Source of the DNA: Lindgomyces ingoldianus
Lineage: Eukaryota > Ascomycota > Dothideomycetes > Pleosporales > Lindgomycetaceae
Assembly (NCBI RefSeq): GCF_010093535.1
Contig: NW_022985167.1
Span: 374,309 to 438,308 of the forward strand
Length of the DNA stretch: 64,000 nucleotides
Direction: 5' to 3'
Of the stretch, positions 1 to 12,353 are shown piece by piece. Made by a program: the position numbers and the translations under genes. Numbering within the stretch: position 1 is the first letter of the stretch; each line of letters starts with the position of its first letter. The notes beneath the pieces were generated by a model, which was not told where the DNA came from, searched no databases, and was given only the letters and a program-made list of their open reading frames with translations.

Positions 1-1291
1 GCATGACGGCCACGCCCGAAGGCATGGTGGGGCCGCAGGCGACTGTTACGCGTGAGGGGGGGTTGGGATTCGGGAACAGGGTGCTGTAGATGGGGTTCAG
101 GAGAGGGAAGAGGGATATTGATCTGAGAAGGAGGGTTGTGTGGACGATGGAGGAGGAGGCGAGGTTGTGCGATGCTAGATGCGAGCGGAGTGTGGCGATG
201 ATGGATTCTATTTGGGCGATTGGGTCGAGGGGTTTGGATGGATCAGAGGGGCTGGTGAGGTTTGAAAAGAGAAGGGTTGAAGACATGGAGGAGTTTTGGT
301 TCGTTGGGAGGGTGAAGGTCGTGTATGTCGTAGGTGGATTTGATTGCACTGGCGTTGTCCCTGGCATCCCCACATATTGCTTATCATCAATTCCATCAAG
401 CACTCTCTTGAACTCCACATCCCACATATCCGGGATCCTTAAAGCCTTCAGCCCTGTACCCACTTCCTCCTCCTTCCTTACCACTCTTGCTTTACCTGCC
501 TTCCATATCGCCTCCCCACCATCACCTCCCACCACACCATCCCCTTCAACCTCAATCCTCCCCTTCCACAACAGTCTCGGCCCATCAATCGCCAGCGTTT
601 CGAACTCCCCACCCTCACCCAACACCGCCCCATCACCATTCTCACCAAACCTCCCCACAGCCTTACTCAGTCTAGCAACCGTCTTCTCATCCGCAACATT
701 TTCCCACAAAAACGACTGATCCAGACCTCCGGATGCTACTTTAATGATTCGGGCATCCTGTCCTACAGTCGCCATATCATGCAGCAGCGCGGACTGCGAA
801 TACGGTGGAAGAAAAGGATATTGCCAAAGATAACTCAGCGGCACGAGACCCAGCCGCAGCGCCACAGATTCGATCCGCGTTCGTTGGTAAGTGCTGAGGA
901 TAGCTCCCGTCGACACGGCATTTGCGTCCGGACGAGTAGCGAGGACTTTCTTAAGTAAGGGGATGAGTGATTCTGTCTCATCATCTCCTTCCTCGACAGA
1001 GGGACTAGGGATGGAGTAGTCGCGCTCCGTGTTCACAGCGGAGCCGGAAATTTCTTGACGATAGAGAGGAATGTCGAGTGCGGTCTCGTATAATGGGATG
1101 ATGCTGTGGCCGACAGTCTGGTACATGTAGCTGTTGAGGTCGTCGTCTGTTGACGAAGAGTCTGTGAGATGAGTAGGTGGATGGAGGTTCGCGAGTGCCA
1201 CGACTTCATGGCCGTTTGCGAGGCAGTGGAGGATTGAGAAGAGGGAGTCTTTGCCGCCTGAGATAAGCGCGATGACCTTCAAGGACGGCAT
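1..1291 (-). CDS. DPH6: Diphthine-ammonia ligase (partial, 3' end outside window)
   Basis: This enzyme performs the last, ATP-dependent amidation step of diphthamide synthesis on elongation factor 2, in the cytosol. The frame starts at an ATG at 1291 (reverse strand) and stays open without introns for 430 codons to the left edge, so the C-terminus is missing. The N-terminus carries the PP-loop ATP pyrophosphatase motif SGGKDS at about residues 11-16, followed by the adenine-nucleotide alpha-hydrolase-like domain with a conserved GEGGEFET segment near residue 250. The remaining visible part (from about residue 340) leads into the RidA/YjgF-like region typical of the eukaryotic form, ending in a TVACGPTMP segment. 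Yeast YLR143W has the same architecture. Only the missing C-terminal half of the RidA region is uncertain. Confidence 0.9.
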   Translation of the reverse strand, partial: MPSLKVIALISGGKDSLFSILHCLANGHEVVALANLHPPTHLTDSSSTDDDLNSYMYQTVGHSIIPLYETALDIPLYRQEISGSAVNTERDYSIPSPSVEEGDDETESLIPLLKKVLATRPDANAVSTGAILSTYQRTRIESVALRLGLVPLSYLWQYPFLPPYSQSALLHDMATVGQDARIIKVASGGLDQSFLWENVADEKTVARLSKAVGRFGENGDGAVLGEGGEFETLAIDGPRLLWKGRIEVEGDGVVGGDGGEAIWKAGKARVVRKEEEVGTGLKALRIPDMWDVEFKRVLDGIDDKQYVGMPGTTPVQSNPPTTYTTFTLPTNQNSSMSSTLLFSNLTSPSDPSKPLDPIAQIESIIATLRSHLASHNLASSSIVHTTLLLRSISLFPLLNPIYSTLFPNPNPPSRVTVACGPTMPSGVAVM

Positions 1292-2733
1292 TGTGGGAAA
1301 AGGATGTCGGAAGGGGTGCAAAGTTAGGGAAGGCTACATCGGCGTTAGTATTATAGTCGTCATTGACGAAACACAGAGGAATTGAAGCATGATGTGCTAC
1401 AAAGAAGTAGGAAATGACGAGATCGTTGGCAGCCACCACCATGTCAGAGGCATCGCGCTTGAAAAGGTGGTGCTCGGGAAATAATTTGCTATAGTCTTCA
1501 CATCAGACCTCCTACATTCGCCTCCTTCGACGGCAAGATCAAGAAGCGAGGGGGAATGGGAATAAAAAGCCATAAGTGTAGGCATCTTGCACTACCTATT
1601 GTCGCGAAACGAGGCTGCAGAAATGCATCGAAGGCACAACGAAGACTCAAGGAGACCAACAAACTCACGTGTTGAGAGCAACCAAGGCATTGTCATTTAG
1701 GCATCACACTAAGATCCATACCCGTCGGCTCTAGAATGGGATGGGATGTCGCTTCTTGGTACAGTTGAAGGCCGAGGTGAAGTTGGCGAGACTGGCGAAA
1801 CCTTCACCTTTTGCGAATTCCACAAAGCACCAGCACACTACCAACCGAACTTTCAAACTAGCAACGAGACACTATACCACGAGTGCATCATCAATTCATG
1901 CATAAAGAATCTAAGCAACAGCAACTTTTACATAAAGGCTTTTGTTTTGAAGTTTTAAATAAGGTTATTTGTCGATCAGCTGTGCCAGCACTCTAACCTA
2001 AGCTCAAAAGGAGAAGAGCAACAGCAACGAAAGCGCTATCGAATAATTGTGAGTTGGGGGATAAATTACAGAATGTCGCATCGAATCGAAGAAAAATTCG
2101 CAGAATTCCAGGATGTTGACCGAACCCTTTCAGGCCGGTCCATTACAACGAGCGTAAGAACTCAAAGTAGGATGACTCCACGGCTAGACAAGGCCGGTAA
2201 GGATGACCATGTCGTCGTGAATAACTGTGGATTGCCCTCCCCTCCCGAAAAACAAGATTCTCCTCGATAACACCAATTGTTCTACCGCTAATAGCCAATG
2301 GGAAGAACCACTCCCCGAGCCTATCCAGAAACCTGAAAAGCCACGCTGCCATGCAAAACGCAAATCAAAGAGAGGGAGAATAAAAGAAGTGCCGGTCTTG
2401 CAAAGTATGTAACCAAATTGGGTAAACGAGATACAAAGAAAAGGATTAGGTTGGAGTGTTGGGGAAGCGAAGGACTTTTGGTAGATGATTGTATGAGGAC
2501 TCCACGCTGATGAATTTCCCGACCAGCCGCCAGCCAATTTAAAACCTGATGCCCGGTCTACATGTGCCGCCCTGGCGTAACGGCATTAAGTAGACGAAGA
2601 ACCGCCTGACATTAGGGTACTCCTGCTACGGAGTGGAGAGGTCATATCGTGTCGTTAAGGATGAGGGAGAATGACGGTCGCAACCGCTTTCGAATGGTGG
2701 ATGATTGAGAGCAAGTATGATTCCGAGGAACCT
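1292..2733. other. Intergenic, DPH6 promoter and MSN2-like 3' flank
   Basis: This 1.4 kb separates the start of DPH6 from the stop codon of the C2H2 factor. Only short, low-quality open frames occur on either strand. It should contain the DPH6 promoter and the 3' UTR of the zinc-finger gene. I see no RNA gene and no repeat. Confidence 0.6.
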
Positions 2734-4580
2734 TCACTCATCCCGCTTCCTTTTCCGCATCTTCTTCTCGAGACCCAATGGACTGGGCTCGAGATCGGAG
2801 AAAGAGTCGGAGCTAGAGCTGGAAATAGCAGCGGCGGCGTTGTAAAGGACCTGGCCGAGTAGCGCTGGGTCCTGATTGTCGTACATATCATCGCGAGGTC
2901 GCTGCATCTCCGAACCATCCAAGACGCCCATCACGACAGCGCCAGTGCCATGGGTACGTTGGTGCTGGGACAGGTTGTCGCTGCGCGAGAACTTCTTGCC
3001 GCAATCCTGGCACTCGAAAGGCTTCTCATGTGTATGAAGAGACCTGTAATGTCGCTTTAGGTGCTCTTGACGGCGGAAGCGTCGGGAGCAGAGGTTGCAG
3101 ACAAACGTCTTGGAAGGATCCTCAGTAAGCGACTGCTTACGGCCGCGGCGGCTGGTGGGTGCAACGGGAGTTGATACATTCTCATCGTCGGAGCTGGATG
3201 CGATTGCATTGTCCGGGGTGCCATTATGACCAGAGGCTTGCTGACTCGAGGCACCAGATTGCGTCTGGCTGTCATTGCCCTGATCATGGCCTTGATAATT
3301 GGACTCGGCATCTGTGACCTCAGACCTAGCCCTCTTGGCCGACTTCTTCTTCTGAGCCTTGGTGGCGGACATGTCGGAGAAATCTGTGTCGCACGGCGTC
3401 AGGAGACCAGCTGCGGGTTCGTCCTCGAAGTCTGTGAAGCTGTCGTCGCTGACGATGTCGTCTTCAGGGGTGAAAGAAATGAGATCAGTCCGCTGTCGCT
3501 TACAGCCCAGGAACAGCGCGTTATCGGTCGCTGAAAATTGAACAAAGCCAGCAAAGTCGTCTTCAGAATCAAGTTCGAACAGGGGCTCGAAAGTAGGGAG
3601 ACCAGTGAAGTCAATGTGATTGTGCTGGGTGGACTCAGCCTTGGCGTCGAATGCTTCACCCTTAAGAACAACCTTGTCCTCCTCGTCACTGGGGCAAGGT
3701 GTGGTCAGACAGGCGAGTTCAGTGGTGGCAGTCGATGCAACAGTCAGATTACGCGGATCGCAGAAATTATTCTCGGTCTCAGCGTAAGATGTGCGCGGAA
3801 GTGGTGAGGGTGAAGGAGATAGCGAGGGGCAGGAGGTCGCGGACAGGAGGTATGACCCCTGGCTAGTCGAGGGCGGCTGGATGAACACTACTCTCGAGTC
3901 AATCACCTCAACACCAGCAACGCAACAATATTAACTTGCACTTTCACCGTCGCCTCACCACGAGGTCTACGTACGGGATTTTGCGTGGGAATAAAAATCT
4001 AGGGTCACTCACCTGGAGTCATCGGCGGAGAGGCCGATCGCCAGTCTGCACCAGCTGCAAGAATCTCAGAGAAGACCTCCTCTTCACAACCCTGCTTGAC
4101 ACCTTCGATGCCTTCACTGAAGAATGCACTGTTGATGGGTGTTGGAAGGACATCACAAGTTGACGGTGGGCTGCTGATGTTGCTTCCGGACGAGGAGAGC
4201 GGCGGAGTGGCAGGCGCAAAGCGCGTATCCGAAAAGTCAGTGTCGATAGGATGAAGGTATGGTGAGTCTTGCTGTTGGATAAGGATCGTGGGCCTCTGGT
4301 AGATCGGTTGCGGTGAAGCAACGGGCGTCAACATGGCGTGGTTCGGGAACTGGGGATACGATCCCTGTGAGTTAGACGAAGAAGGCCTCTTGAAGAACAT
4401 ATTCGATGGGCAAAAGGCTTCCGGAGTCTGCGGTTGGAACGTTGGGGTAAGCTGGCCGTGAGGATGCGGTGTGAAGTGGCCGTGTTGACGGTGGTTCTCC
4501 GGGCTTGGATCCGGGTTGTAGTAAAAGAAGGGTGACTGGCCCATCGTTTGAGAAGGGTGCATCGTATATGAGCCTTCCAT
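2734..4580 (-). CDS. Msn2/Msn4/Seb1-type C2H2 stress transcription factor
   Basis: This nuclear activator of general stress genes would bind STRE (AGGGG/CCCCT) sites. Two exons are read: 4013-4580 and 2734-3890, giving about 574 residues. The donor is a canonical GTGAGT. The acceptor at 3891-3892 was chosen because it is the only nearby AG that preserves frame, so that junction is the weakest point. The N-terminal half is rich in Pro, Ser, Gln and His. An acidic middle segment is followed by a basic patch (KKKSAKRAR) that looks like a nuclear localisation signal. Near the C-terminus are two adjacent C2H2 fingers: the first begins FVCNLC, the second contains [20 protein letters not shown], the Msn2/Seb1 recognition-helix signature. 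The tail ends in a second basic cluster. Almost 6 kb of gene-free DNA lies upstream. Confidence 0.88.
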
Positions 4581-7500
4581 TGCGTGTGTTTGTGTTCTTA
4601 TCGACCGAGTAAATGTTAGAACTCACATACCGGTCGGTGTTGATCGGGCCCTACTCACCACTGGTATTCTACAAGCCTATTGGTATGGTACACTTGTTGT
4701 ACGTCTACGTCTCGATTGTCTTTCGATGTCGAGGTGAGGTGATTGGAATGGTATTAATCTTACAGTCGGTATAATAGACCGGAACGTTGTGTGAAGGGTA
4801 TGATACTAGAGGAAATGGTTTGGCTGAAGAGAGCGACTGGACAACAGTTCGTGATAACGAAACTGTCTACTAATAGATATTGTACTGGGTCGAGGAAGAT
4901 GTCATAGGGTCGTGGGTGGAGGGAAATATCCAAAGGAAGGGCCGGCAACGATTCACAGCTGTCGTTATGAAGGACAGCGCAAATGTATACCAAAAGGGAA
5001 GACCAAGAACGGGCGTGGAGTGGGAAGTGAAAGACAAGTGACGAGGTTGATAAACCTTCAAAGCAAGGAAATGGAACGAGTGAAGGGACGCGCCGTGGAT
5101 AAGTAGGTCAGATCAGCGAGAGTCGAGACAGCGATTAGGTCTGAAGAAGAAAAGATGACCAGGCACAAGAGGACGGGCGCACGGAATTGGTTAACTACCC
5201 TGTGTGGGAGGGGATTCGGGAAGTGTGCGAAGGCGCAGCAACGGACTGCACAAAGGCCAACCAGAGCAGACGACATGCATGCTGCAGCACCTAGCATCAA
5301 TCCCCTGCGCGGACTCATGCACTGATTATTCTGCGACTTCGAGATGACTCGTGGGATTGCCGGCTGAGCTTAGGGCAGCAAGACGCGCGGCATTATTTTA
5401 TGCTGCAGGATGCACTAATATTGGCCGCCAACTGCCTAGCCCGCCCTGGCCTGCACTGGCCTGCACTGGCCTGCACTGGCACAACGAGGTGGAGGGTCGC
5501 GAAATGAAGACCGGCACACCAGCGTCACAAGAGGCGTGCATCGCCGGCATAACTTGCATAGCGCGCGCACAGCGATGTCAGAGACTGGCTGGTGCTGCTG
5601 CTGCTCGCCCTCCTCCTCCAGCCCAAGCCTGCGCCGCGAGAACTGAGTGCTGCGGATTGCGACGAGCGCCTCTCCGTCGACGCCGATAGGATGCAGAATG
5701 GCCAACCATCAGACCCGCTGAGCGAGTGTGATGCCTGAAGTGTGCGAGCGTACGGATGTGAAAGGTGAGAGGGTGGTGGTGTTTCGTTCGACGAGGGCAG
5801 GAGCAGATGGGCGGCCAGACATGTTTCTCAACTCACCAATTCAGCCTGTGTCGCGCCAGGGACACTTCAGCCTATCCGCCCAATCGATAATGATATCTTG
5901 CCGTTGGACAGCACCCTGTTCCTAGCCTTGGCTGCGGGCCACGGCGCTGAGACCTGCTGCTGACCTCCATGTGGAATGTTTGAAACTTTTTTTCTGGCCA
6001 CACAACGGGCGTGGATGGCCACTGAAGGTTGAAGAATGTCGACGCCACGGCGGCGACAGCGTCCAGTTCCACGAGAGACGCAAAAGCACCGAATCGCCAA
6101 CGCAGGACACCAGTGCCACAAGCACAGAGGAAACGCTGGAGAGGACAACCGGACCTGAACGACCGCACAACTTTGCTGCTTGCTCGAGACTACGCTGCGC
6201 TCTTGGTGCTGGACGCGCCGTTATTCGCTAACACTTCAACCAGGCACCACGAAGAAGTTCCTGGCGTCGACTCGAGTATTGGCCGGACTAAAATAATAGA
6301 TAAAATATTGGTGTGGATGACTGCGTCTAGTCCAGAATCCGCTTCTCATCCTTCCTTTCCGCGGACTGCTGCAGTTGGTGAGACTCAAAAGTGCGTTTCT
6401 TCTGCTCCCGCCTGCAGAAACAGACCACTGCTATCAGTCGCGCGACGCGTGCGGGAGTTAGAAAAAGCGCTGCTGAGGAGAGAACTGAGCCTGAGAGTCG
6501 TGAGGTGCATGTCGCTGCTGCAGGAACACATCCATGAAGACAAACGAGTGCCTGCCGTTGGGCCTGATTTGTCCGGCCAGCAGGAGACGCATCCGCTGCT
6601 GTCGCCTCAGTGGCCTTTTCAGACTTCTTCAGGCCCATCGTGTGGGGAACATGTCACGATTGACGGCTCTGCTCCCATGGTGCGACGAGGTTCGCGAACT
6701 GACCTGCAATTCGTCTCGTCGCCGTCGTTCGTGGAGGGTGACAGCGGCCCACGGTTGGCTACTGCTCTCGCCCTTGAAGCCAGCGTTTCAACCTTCTCAA
6801 ATTCTTCTCAAACACTTTGCTTTGTTGACGACAGATAGGACGCGTGCAGATGAGGTGCAGGTTGCAAGGCAGTCTTTTTTTTTTTTTGCTGGCGTCTAGT
6901 GAACTGGTGGTGTGCCTCTCTATCGATAGACTCTGCAGTCAGCACGGTTCATTTCAACGTTTCCATCTTGATCCCATTCGGACCCAAGAATAATTGTGCA
7001 CCCCAGACGTGGTTCGTATATCTCTTGTCAGCCTTCAATAACTTTTATCCCGTGATGCTCATGCAACAAGGCCCCTGTCCACTCTCGACTGAGCTGCTAT
7101 TTTGGGCTCACTCGGCAAAATTATGCTGAGTTGCACGCCACTTCGCACTGCACATCGGGCGTCGGCGAAGCCGCTTCGGGCAAGGCGTCTCGCTGCTTTA
7201 CCTTTCGAAATGAGTTATGCATGCCAGTACTGGACTGTTCGCCTCCAGCGAGAAACGGCGCTGGCGGGCTCGAGCGTGTCCAATGACCGCTACCAGGCAT
7301 CCACTCAACCCCCACAGTGACGGTGCAGCACATTTTCAGTACAAAAAAAGGTCGCCTAATGCAGGAACACCGCAGGTACACAAATCAGAAACGCCCTCAA
7401 CGACATCACGTCTTATCTCGAGAGCAAAAAATAAGAACAGGAATTCTATTTTTCAGCAAATACTCCTCGCTGCGTGGTATGGGCCTTCTAGAATATTCAG

Positions 7501-10500
7501 TATCAGCCGATTGAGTCCCTCCCCACCCACAGACTCACGCGCCATGGACGCCAGACCCTTGCCCGCGACTCAGAGGGATCCTGGCCCGGAATCCTGAACC
7601 TTTCCGCCTCCAAACTGTGTCTCCGCGCGGCGTCACCTTGCCAGAGAGCCGGTGCCGGGGAAGCAGGTGTGGCTTCCATAGCTTCCATTTCGTCAGAATG
7701 TTACTCCACCAGATCGACCTTATCATTTGACGAGAAGTGTCTTGATCTTCCACCGCTCCAGAAATTTGTCGAGAGTCGTTCCACGTCGGCGGGGCGTGGC
7801 TTTTGTCCCGCGTCTTCAAACTTCAGAAGCTACCGAAAACCTTGACTCGGAAGGCAAGCCGCCTGCAGACAGACATGAGAGTCAATTCTTCGACAATTCA
7901 TGCGTGTCTCGCGTCCACCCAAGATAGAGGAAGTCTCAGCTTCTCAATTCGACATTCGGCTCCGCGCGGGACTCGTACCGAGACCCTAGCCTCGGCACGT
8001 GCACATCGTGAACTTTGATTGAAGGTGTTCGCGGCGGTCCACATCGAAAGACTCTCTACAGACCCACCTTCACGAGATATCTGGTCGACTTCCTGAGCAA
8101 CAAGTGACCAGCATGTCTGACAGCAACGAAATTTTTGTCCAGCGGAGACTCCATGTCGACTGTAATTTAACAACTTTTGAGAGACAATGTCAAAGTGGTC
8201 GCCCAAGCTAAAGAGGAAAGGGCAAGGAAGCTCTTTCGCCACTTCAGGCAGCTGGGACTTTTGGTTCGTCTTGTTGGTTCCATTTGCTGGGGAGTTCTGG
8301 AACGGTTACTAGAAAATCCCGGCACCTTTTCGTTCAAACGAAATTCGATTCATGCTCCGTGGCGCTACTTGGGTGAACTTTCCCCCGGGACCCTAAGCAC
8401 TAGCACCCGTGTGTCTGGTCCCTGGCTTCGTGATTCTCAATTGAGCAATTCCACGCTGTGACCTTCCCCACAGTTAAGGTGCTGCTTGGTGGCCATCGCG
8501 GGTGAGCTCAATGCGTCGGAATTGTTGAGCAAGGTCTTTCCCTCCATCACGTCCGTTTAACATCCTCGCCCAACGTCGTCATCGTCGCCAATCAGACATC
8601 TGTGGAATATGTGTCTCGCTGACCTCTGAGACGGTAAGTGGACCTCGGCGGGACCCGTTCTGGAGCCGTTAGTGGCAAAGTTAAAAAATTGCTCCAGACG
8701 CTCTCCTCAGCTGTCTTGGATTTGCGGCGTCATTCGGTTGAGACATTGAAGTTTGGAGGCACCGCCACATCAACTGACTAAATCGTCCCTTTCACTCCAA
8801 GACAGGGTCTCGACGAACGTACCGGTGCTCTGGTCTAGAGACGTTATGTACTCACGAAACATTGATCTTCTAGTAACATCAAGGAGCCCAACGCTCGGGC
8901 ATATTGCTTGAACTCCTGCTCTCGAAATAACCCTCCCTCACGGTATGCTCACTGTCGGCCCGACCAACGAGATACGTGCATGAATATTTGAGGATGGTCG
9001 TGATTGAAACGTAGTGATTATGGGATTCGAGGATTATAGTTGTATCTTTTGTGTTTGCAGTTGTCCGAGGCCGTCTTTAGCCGGGTCGGCGAGACATGAT
9101 GTTTATGACGCCAAATGGTGTTTCTGTCTATCAGTTTGTAGATCTTGCAACCATGAGTGTTAAGCTGATCATCGTAAAGGATAGATACACATCGACATCG
9201 TTGTCGGTTCGTCTCTGCAATTTGTAGCAACGCGTATTTGGACCCTTGCCAAATGAACGTGGGGTTCTGCTTAGGGTTTCCATTCACAAACAACTCCCAT
9301 CGGTTCGACTGATATCCACCGAGATTACATGAAGGGGATGAAGCCCAAGAAATGACATCGAACGATGACGAGGCAGCTCGAAACCATCAATCGTCGAGCG
9401 CTGGAAACCTGTCTCGAGTCTTAACAATTGAGGTGTCTCGCAGCACTTGGCACCTGGGGGGCGAGTAGATTGAAAAGCGACAAATACCTCCATGAGATGA
9501 TGCTCATACGAGACACGAAATCAATCTTGGCAAATCAACGATGAACGTTAAAGGAGACCCTACCTATCCACATAGGACGTTCGGTGGGTCTGTCAAGGGA
9601 CTTCAGCGACGTCCCTTAGATGTCCCGTTCGCCACAGGTCCATGAAGAACCTCATCGCCCACACCGACAAACTTAACCGATGTATCAACCACAACAGAAA
9701 CCCCATAAAATGTTCACAAGAGCGCGAAGCGAGAGAGAAAAATCACCAAGAATAGAAACCGCAACGGCTGTCAACCAGGATACTGAAACGAAGCTGAAAC
9801 GGAAGATCGCAGGAGTGGAAGAATGGGAGAAGGTTCGACGTTCGCAAAGGACGCGTGGAGCACACGCGACTCTGCTGACTGGCCTCAGAAAGAATGTGAG
9901 TTGAGATCAGTCTTAGCATTGCCAAGTCATTCTCTTCCTATCATGTACAAAGTGTCTCATCGTGGGCCATGAAAGAAAGAGAGAAAGAAGAGCGGAAGCT
10001 TTTCTTGCCCAGAAGTTCGCAACTCGGTTAGCTTCCCTATTCCCGCCTAGCGGTTTTACGCAGATTTTCTGCGCAGGCGCGGTTACTAAGCACCTGGCCC
10101 GTGCGCAAAATTTTCACTTGAAAAACTTCGCGATCCTGGACTTTGACGAACTTCGTGCGGCGGTGGTCAACATATCCCGTGTTGCTTGTATGTGCTTTAT
10201 CTATGCCTTCAACAAGTGTCGTTGACCCCCCAGAGCGAACATATTGCATCATCGATTGTATACACTTTGCGGGGACGTCTCATTTTCGTGGCGTTTCCGC
10301 TGGAACAAGGTCGAACATATTCTTGCGTGCCTAGATGAATGTACCAAGACATGAAGAAGGGAGCATGTCAGCAGAGGTTTATCGCGAGAGAAAAGGGATC
10401 TTCAAGAAGAATAAATTGGTCAATATTGTCGTGAAGAATCATTTGGGTGAGGTTGTTTCGGGGTCTATCCTGATGTTTCTGCTCCATCTACTCTCGCTGT

Positions 10501-10559
10501 CGTGAAGAGCAGAGGCCTATCAACCCAAGGGGTAGTCCAACCATAATCCATGTATATTG
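4581..10559. other. 6-kb gene-free region upstream of the MSN2-like gene
   Basis: Nothing convincing is coded here on either strand. The longest open frame (6029-6838, forward) has no recognisable domain, biased composition and no flanking splice structure. Base composition is balanced, unlike the AT-rich decayed stretches elsewhere in the window, so the region does not look like a mutated transposon graveyard. It contains a 10-bp tandem repeat (5446-5480), a T-run at about 6876-6889, purine tracts around 9970, and AGGGG/CCCCT motifs at about 5209 and 5299 that could serve as STRE sites. The simplest reading is a very long promoter and/or 5' leader of the stress regulator, since the other neighbour ends here with its 3' side. 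Confidence 0.5.
5446..5480. repeat. 10-bp tandem repeat, 3.5 copies
   Basis: The unit CTGGCCTGCA is repeated without error three times and then half a copy follows. It lies in the MSN2-like upstream region about 870 bp before the start codon. A regulatory role is possible but not shown. Confidence 0.9.
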
Positions 10560-11693
10560 TCATGAGTCGTCTCCAATCTTCTCCAGCTTGCCGATCTCTC
10601 TCTTCTCCCCCGAGTCTCCGATGATCTTGATTCTATCAATGCGAGTCTTCTCTCCCTCCCCATCGCCATCGACCACGAACAAGACTAATGAGGTGACGTT
10701 CTGAAATTTGACGAAGCGGAGCTCTAGCTTGGCTGTCCCTGTGCTCTCATCCCAATCCGAGTGCTTCAGCTCGATCGTCTGAGTCGCGGGGATATCTTCT
10801 GCCTCCTCGAACCCAAGGTTGTGTTGGCGGTTCGTATACAGATGAATGGTCTTTGGGCGCATCGGAGCGTCTTCGTCGTCCTCAAGCTTCGGCGGACAGG
10901 ACGTGATTTGGATTGTATGTATCTTGAGGGAAGACGTGAAGGGCATGTACAGCATGAGCTGTTCATCCACATCACTCTCAACCCAGTCTTTTTTCAATTC
11001 TGAACCAGCAGCCGCACCCTTCCCCTTCCCCATCGCAAGCGTTGTTGGCATGGTGGTCTCGAAGAGGGTCCGCACTCCCCCAAATTCGCTGTCCGAGTTC
11101 AGCAAGTCCAGACCGCGCACATCCACCTGATCAGTGACATCGTTGTAACCCCGAGGCAATCCCGCACCACGCCAGGGACCGCCCGCACTAGAGCTTGCCT
11201 TTCCAAAGCCGCCAGACAACGAGCCGTCTGATTCCGCCTCTACTGCCAGCTTTATGATTGCATTGGTGATCTGTTCTTGATTTGCACCACTAATCTTCTG
11301 CACATCCTGACCATTCTTGAAGATTATGACCGTAGGCAAACTACACCAAATATATGTTAGCTTCAAATCCTTAAAAGGAGCGTATTTCACAAGGCGGAAC
11401 CGACTCAGTGATGCCGTAGCTCTGCGCAAGCTGTGACTGCTCCTGGATGTTGACTTTCGAAAAGGTAACCTTGTTTGGGCGGGACAGCCGGTTTGCGACT
11501 TGGTCGTAATGGGGGGCTATAGCTTTGCATGCGGCATCCGTGTCGTTATAGACTGTGTTGGACGAAGCGGGTCAGTAAGGACCGATCAGTATGTATCAAC
11601 GAGAGGAATCTTACAATTAACCACCACAACGCGCGATGAGGACAACAAGGAGCTCAACTGGGCCGGCGACGATATCTGGACGGGACCCGCCAT
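10560..11693 (-). CDS. TXNL1-like protein: degenerate thioredoxin plus PITH domain
   Basis: Three exons (11615-11693, 11405-11552, 10560-11340) give 335 residues. Residues 1-105 form a thioredoxin fold and residues about 150-325 a PITH domain, the module by which TXNL1 associates with the 26S proteasome. The conserved thioredoxin frame is clear (VVVVNFYN, then KAIAP, then a LPTVIIFKNG strand with the cis-proline), but the WCGPC active site reads TDAAC at residues 31-35, so only the second cysteine remains and dithiol chemistry should be lost. The second intron uses a weak GTCGGT donor, though frame and homology on both sides support it. The gene is divergent from the UBX gene across 656 bp. 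Likely cytosolic or proteasome-linked with a non-redox role; that last point is inference. Confidence 0.88.
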
Positions 11694-12349
11694 GGTGCTG
11701 GTGGTGAAGGAGGGGGAGCGTTCAAGCTTCAAGGAGTTCGCGTTGGTGGGGGTGGGGGCGCGTCAGCGAGGATCGCTGACTGACGTCCCTCGTCCCGCTG
11801 CCAGGCACCGACGAGGACACGCATCGAACAGAAGCTTCCAGAGCAACCTAGCATCCGCGGGAAAAGCACGAAGACGCTGATTACTAGCTGGAGGAGGCAA
11901 GTGTAGTTTTGTAGGTACATTGTGCCAAGAGAAAACTCTCTGCAGGGGTCACTAACCAGAGAATCCTCCTCAGTATATCGTATCGTTCTAACTATCTCTC
12001 CACACTACACTTCTCGGGCCGACAAGTACACAGTCGTTTGCAACAAGTGACTCTGGGGGCAGTTTGTCCCAAGCGCCAGGTCAGCTTCAGCTCCGCTCCA
12101 GACCGTCTACGGCCTTACAGTTCACCACAGCCTAACCCTCCAGGTAATGGCAGATCAGAGCAACATATACATTAGTAGTTCCGAAGCCAAGATCCTTCAT
12201 ATTATCAACCTCATCCTAGTCCTCGAGCGCTGCGACTCCACGCGAAGGAAACACAGTTGGGATTGTCTCTACTCCCACACCATCCTTGTCGCCCACGCCC
12301 CGGTCGCCATCCTCGCCTCGTACGGACTATACAGGCTCTTCCGTCCAGC
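11694..12349. promoter_or_regulatory. Divergent promoter region, TXNL1-like / UBX gene
   Basis: This 656-bp gap separates two start codons pointing away from each other and must hold both promoters and 5' leaders. It includes an upstream open frame for the UBX gene (see 12147-12353). I recognise no TATA box. Confidence 0.6.
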
Positions 12350-12353
12350 ATGA
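12147..12353 (+). promoter_or_regulatory. Upstream ORF overlapping the UBX start codon
   Basis: A 68-codon ATG-initiated frame ends in a TGA that overlaps the main ATG in the arrangement ATGA (12350-12353). Such overlaps allow termination-reinitiation and could hold down translation of the UBX protein. The leader may instead be spliced, or transcription may start downstream, in which case the frame is meaningless. Its peptide resembles no known family. Confidence 0.3.

Noticed and set aside
90..719. 209-codon forward frame
   Set aside because: It is antisense to the clear DPH6 coding sequence, and its Pro/Ser-rich product mirrors that gene.
6029..6838. 269-codon forward open frame in the MSN2 upstream region
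   Set aside because: No domain, unnatural composition, no supporting splice sites and competing frames on both strands; its length is within chance for GC-balanced DNA.
9595..9617. Perfect 7-bp inverted repeat AAGGGAC/GTCCCTT
   Set aside because: Too short and isolated to call a terminator or regulatory RNA in a eukaryotic genome.
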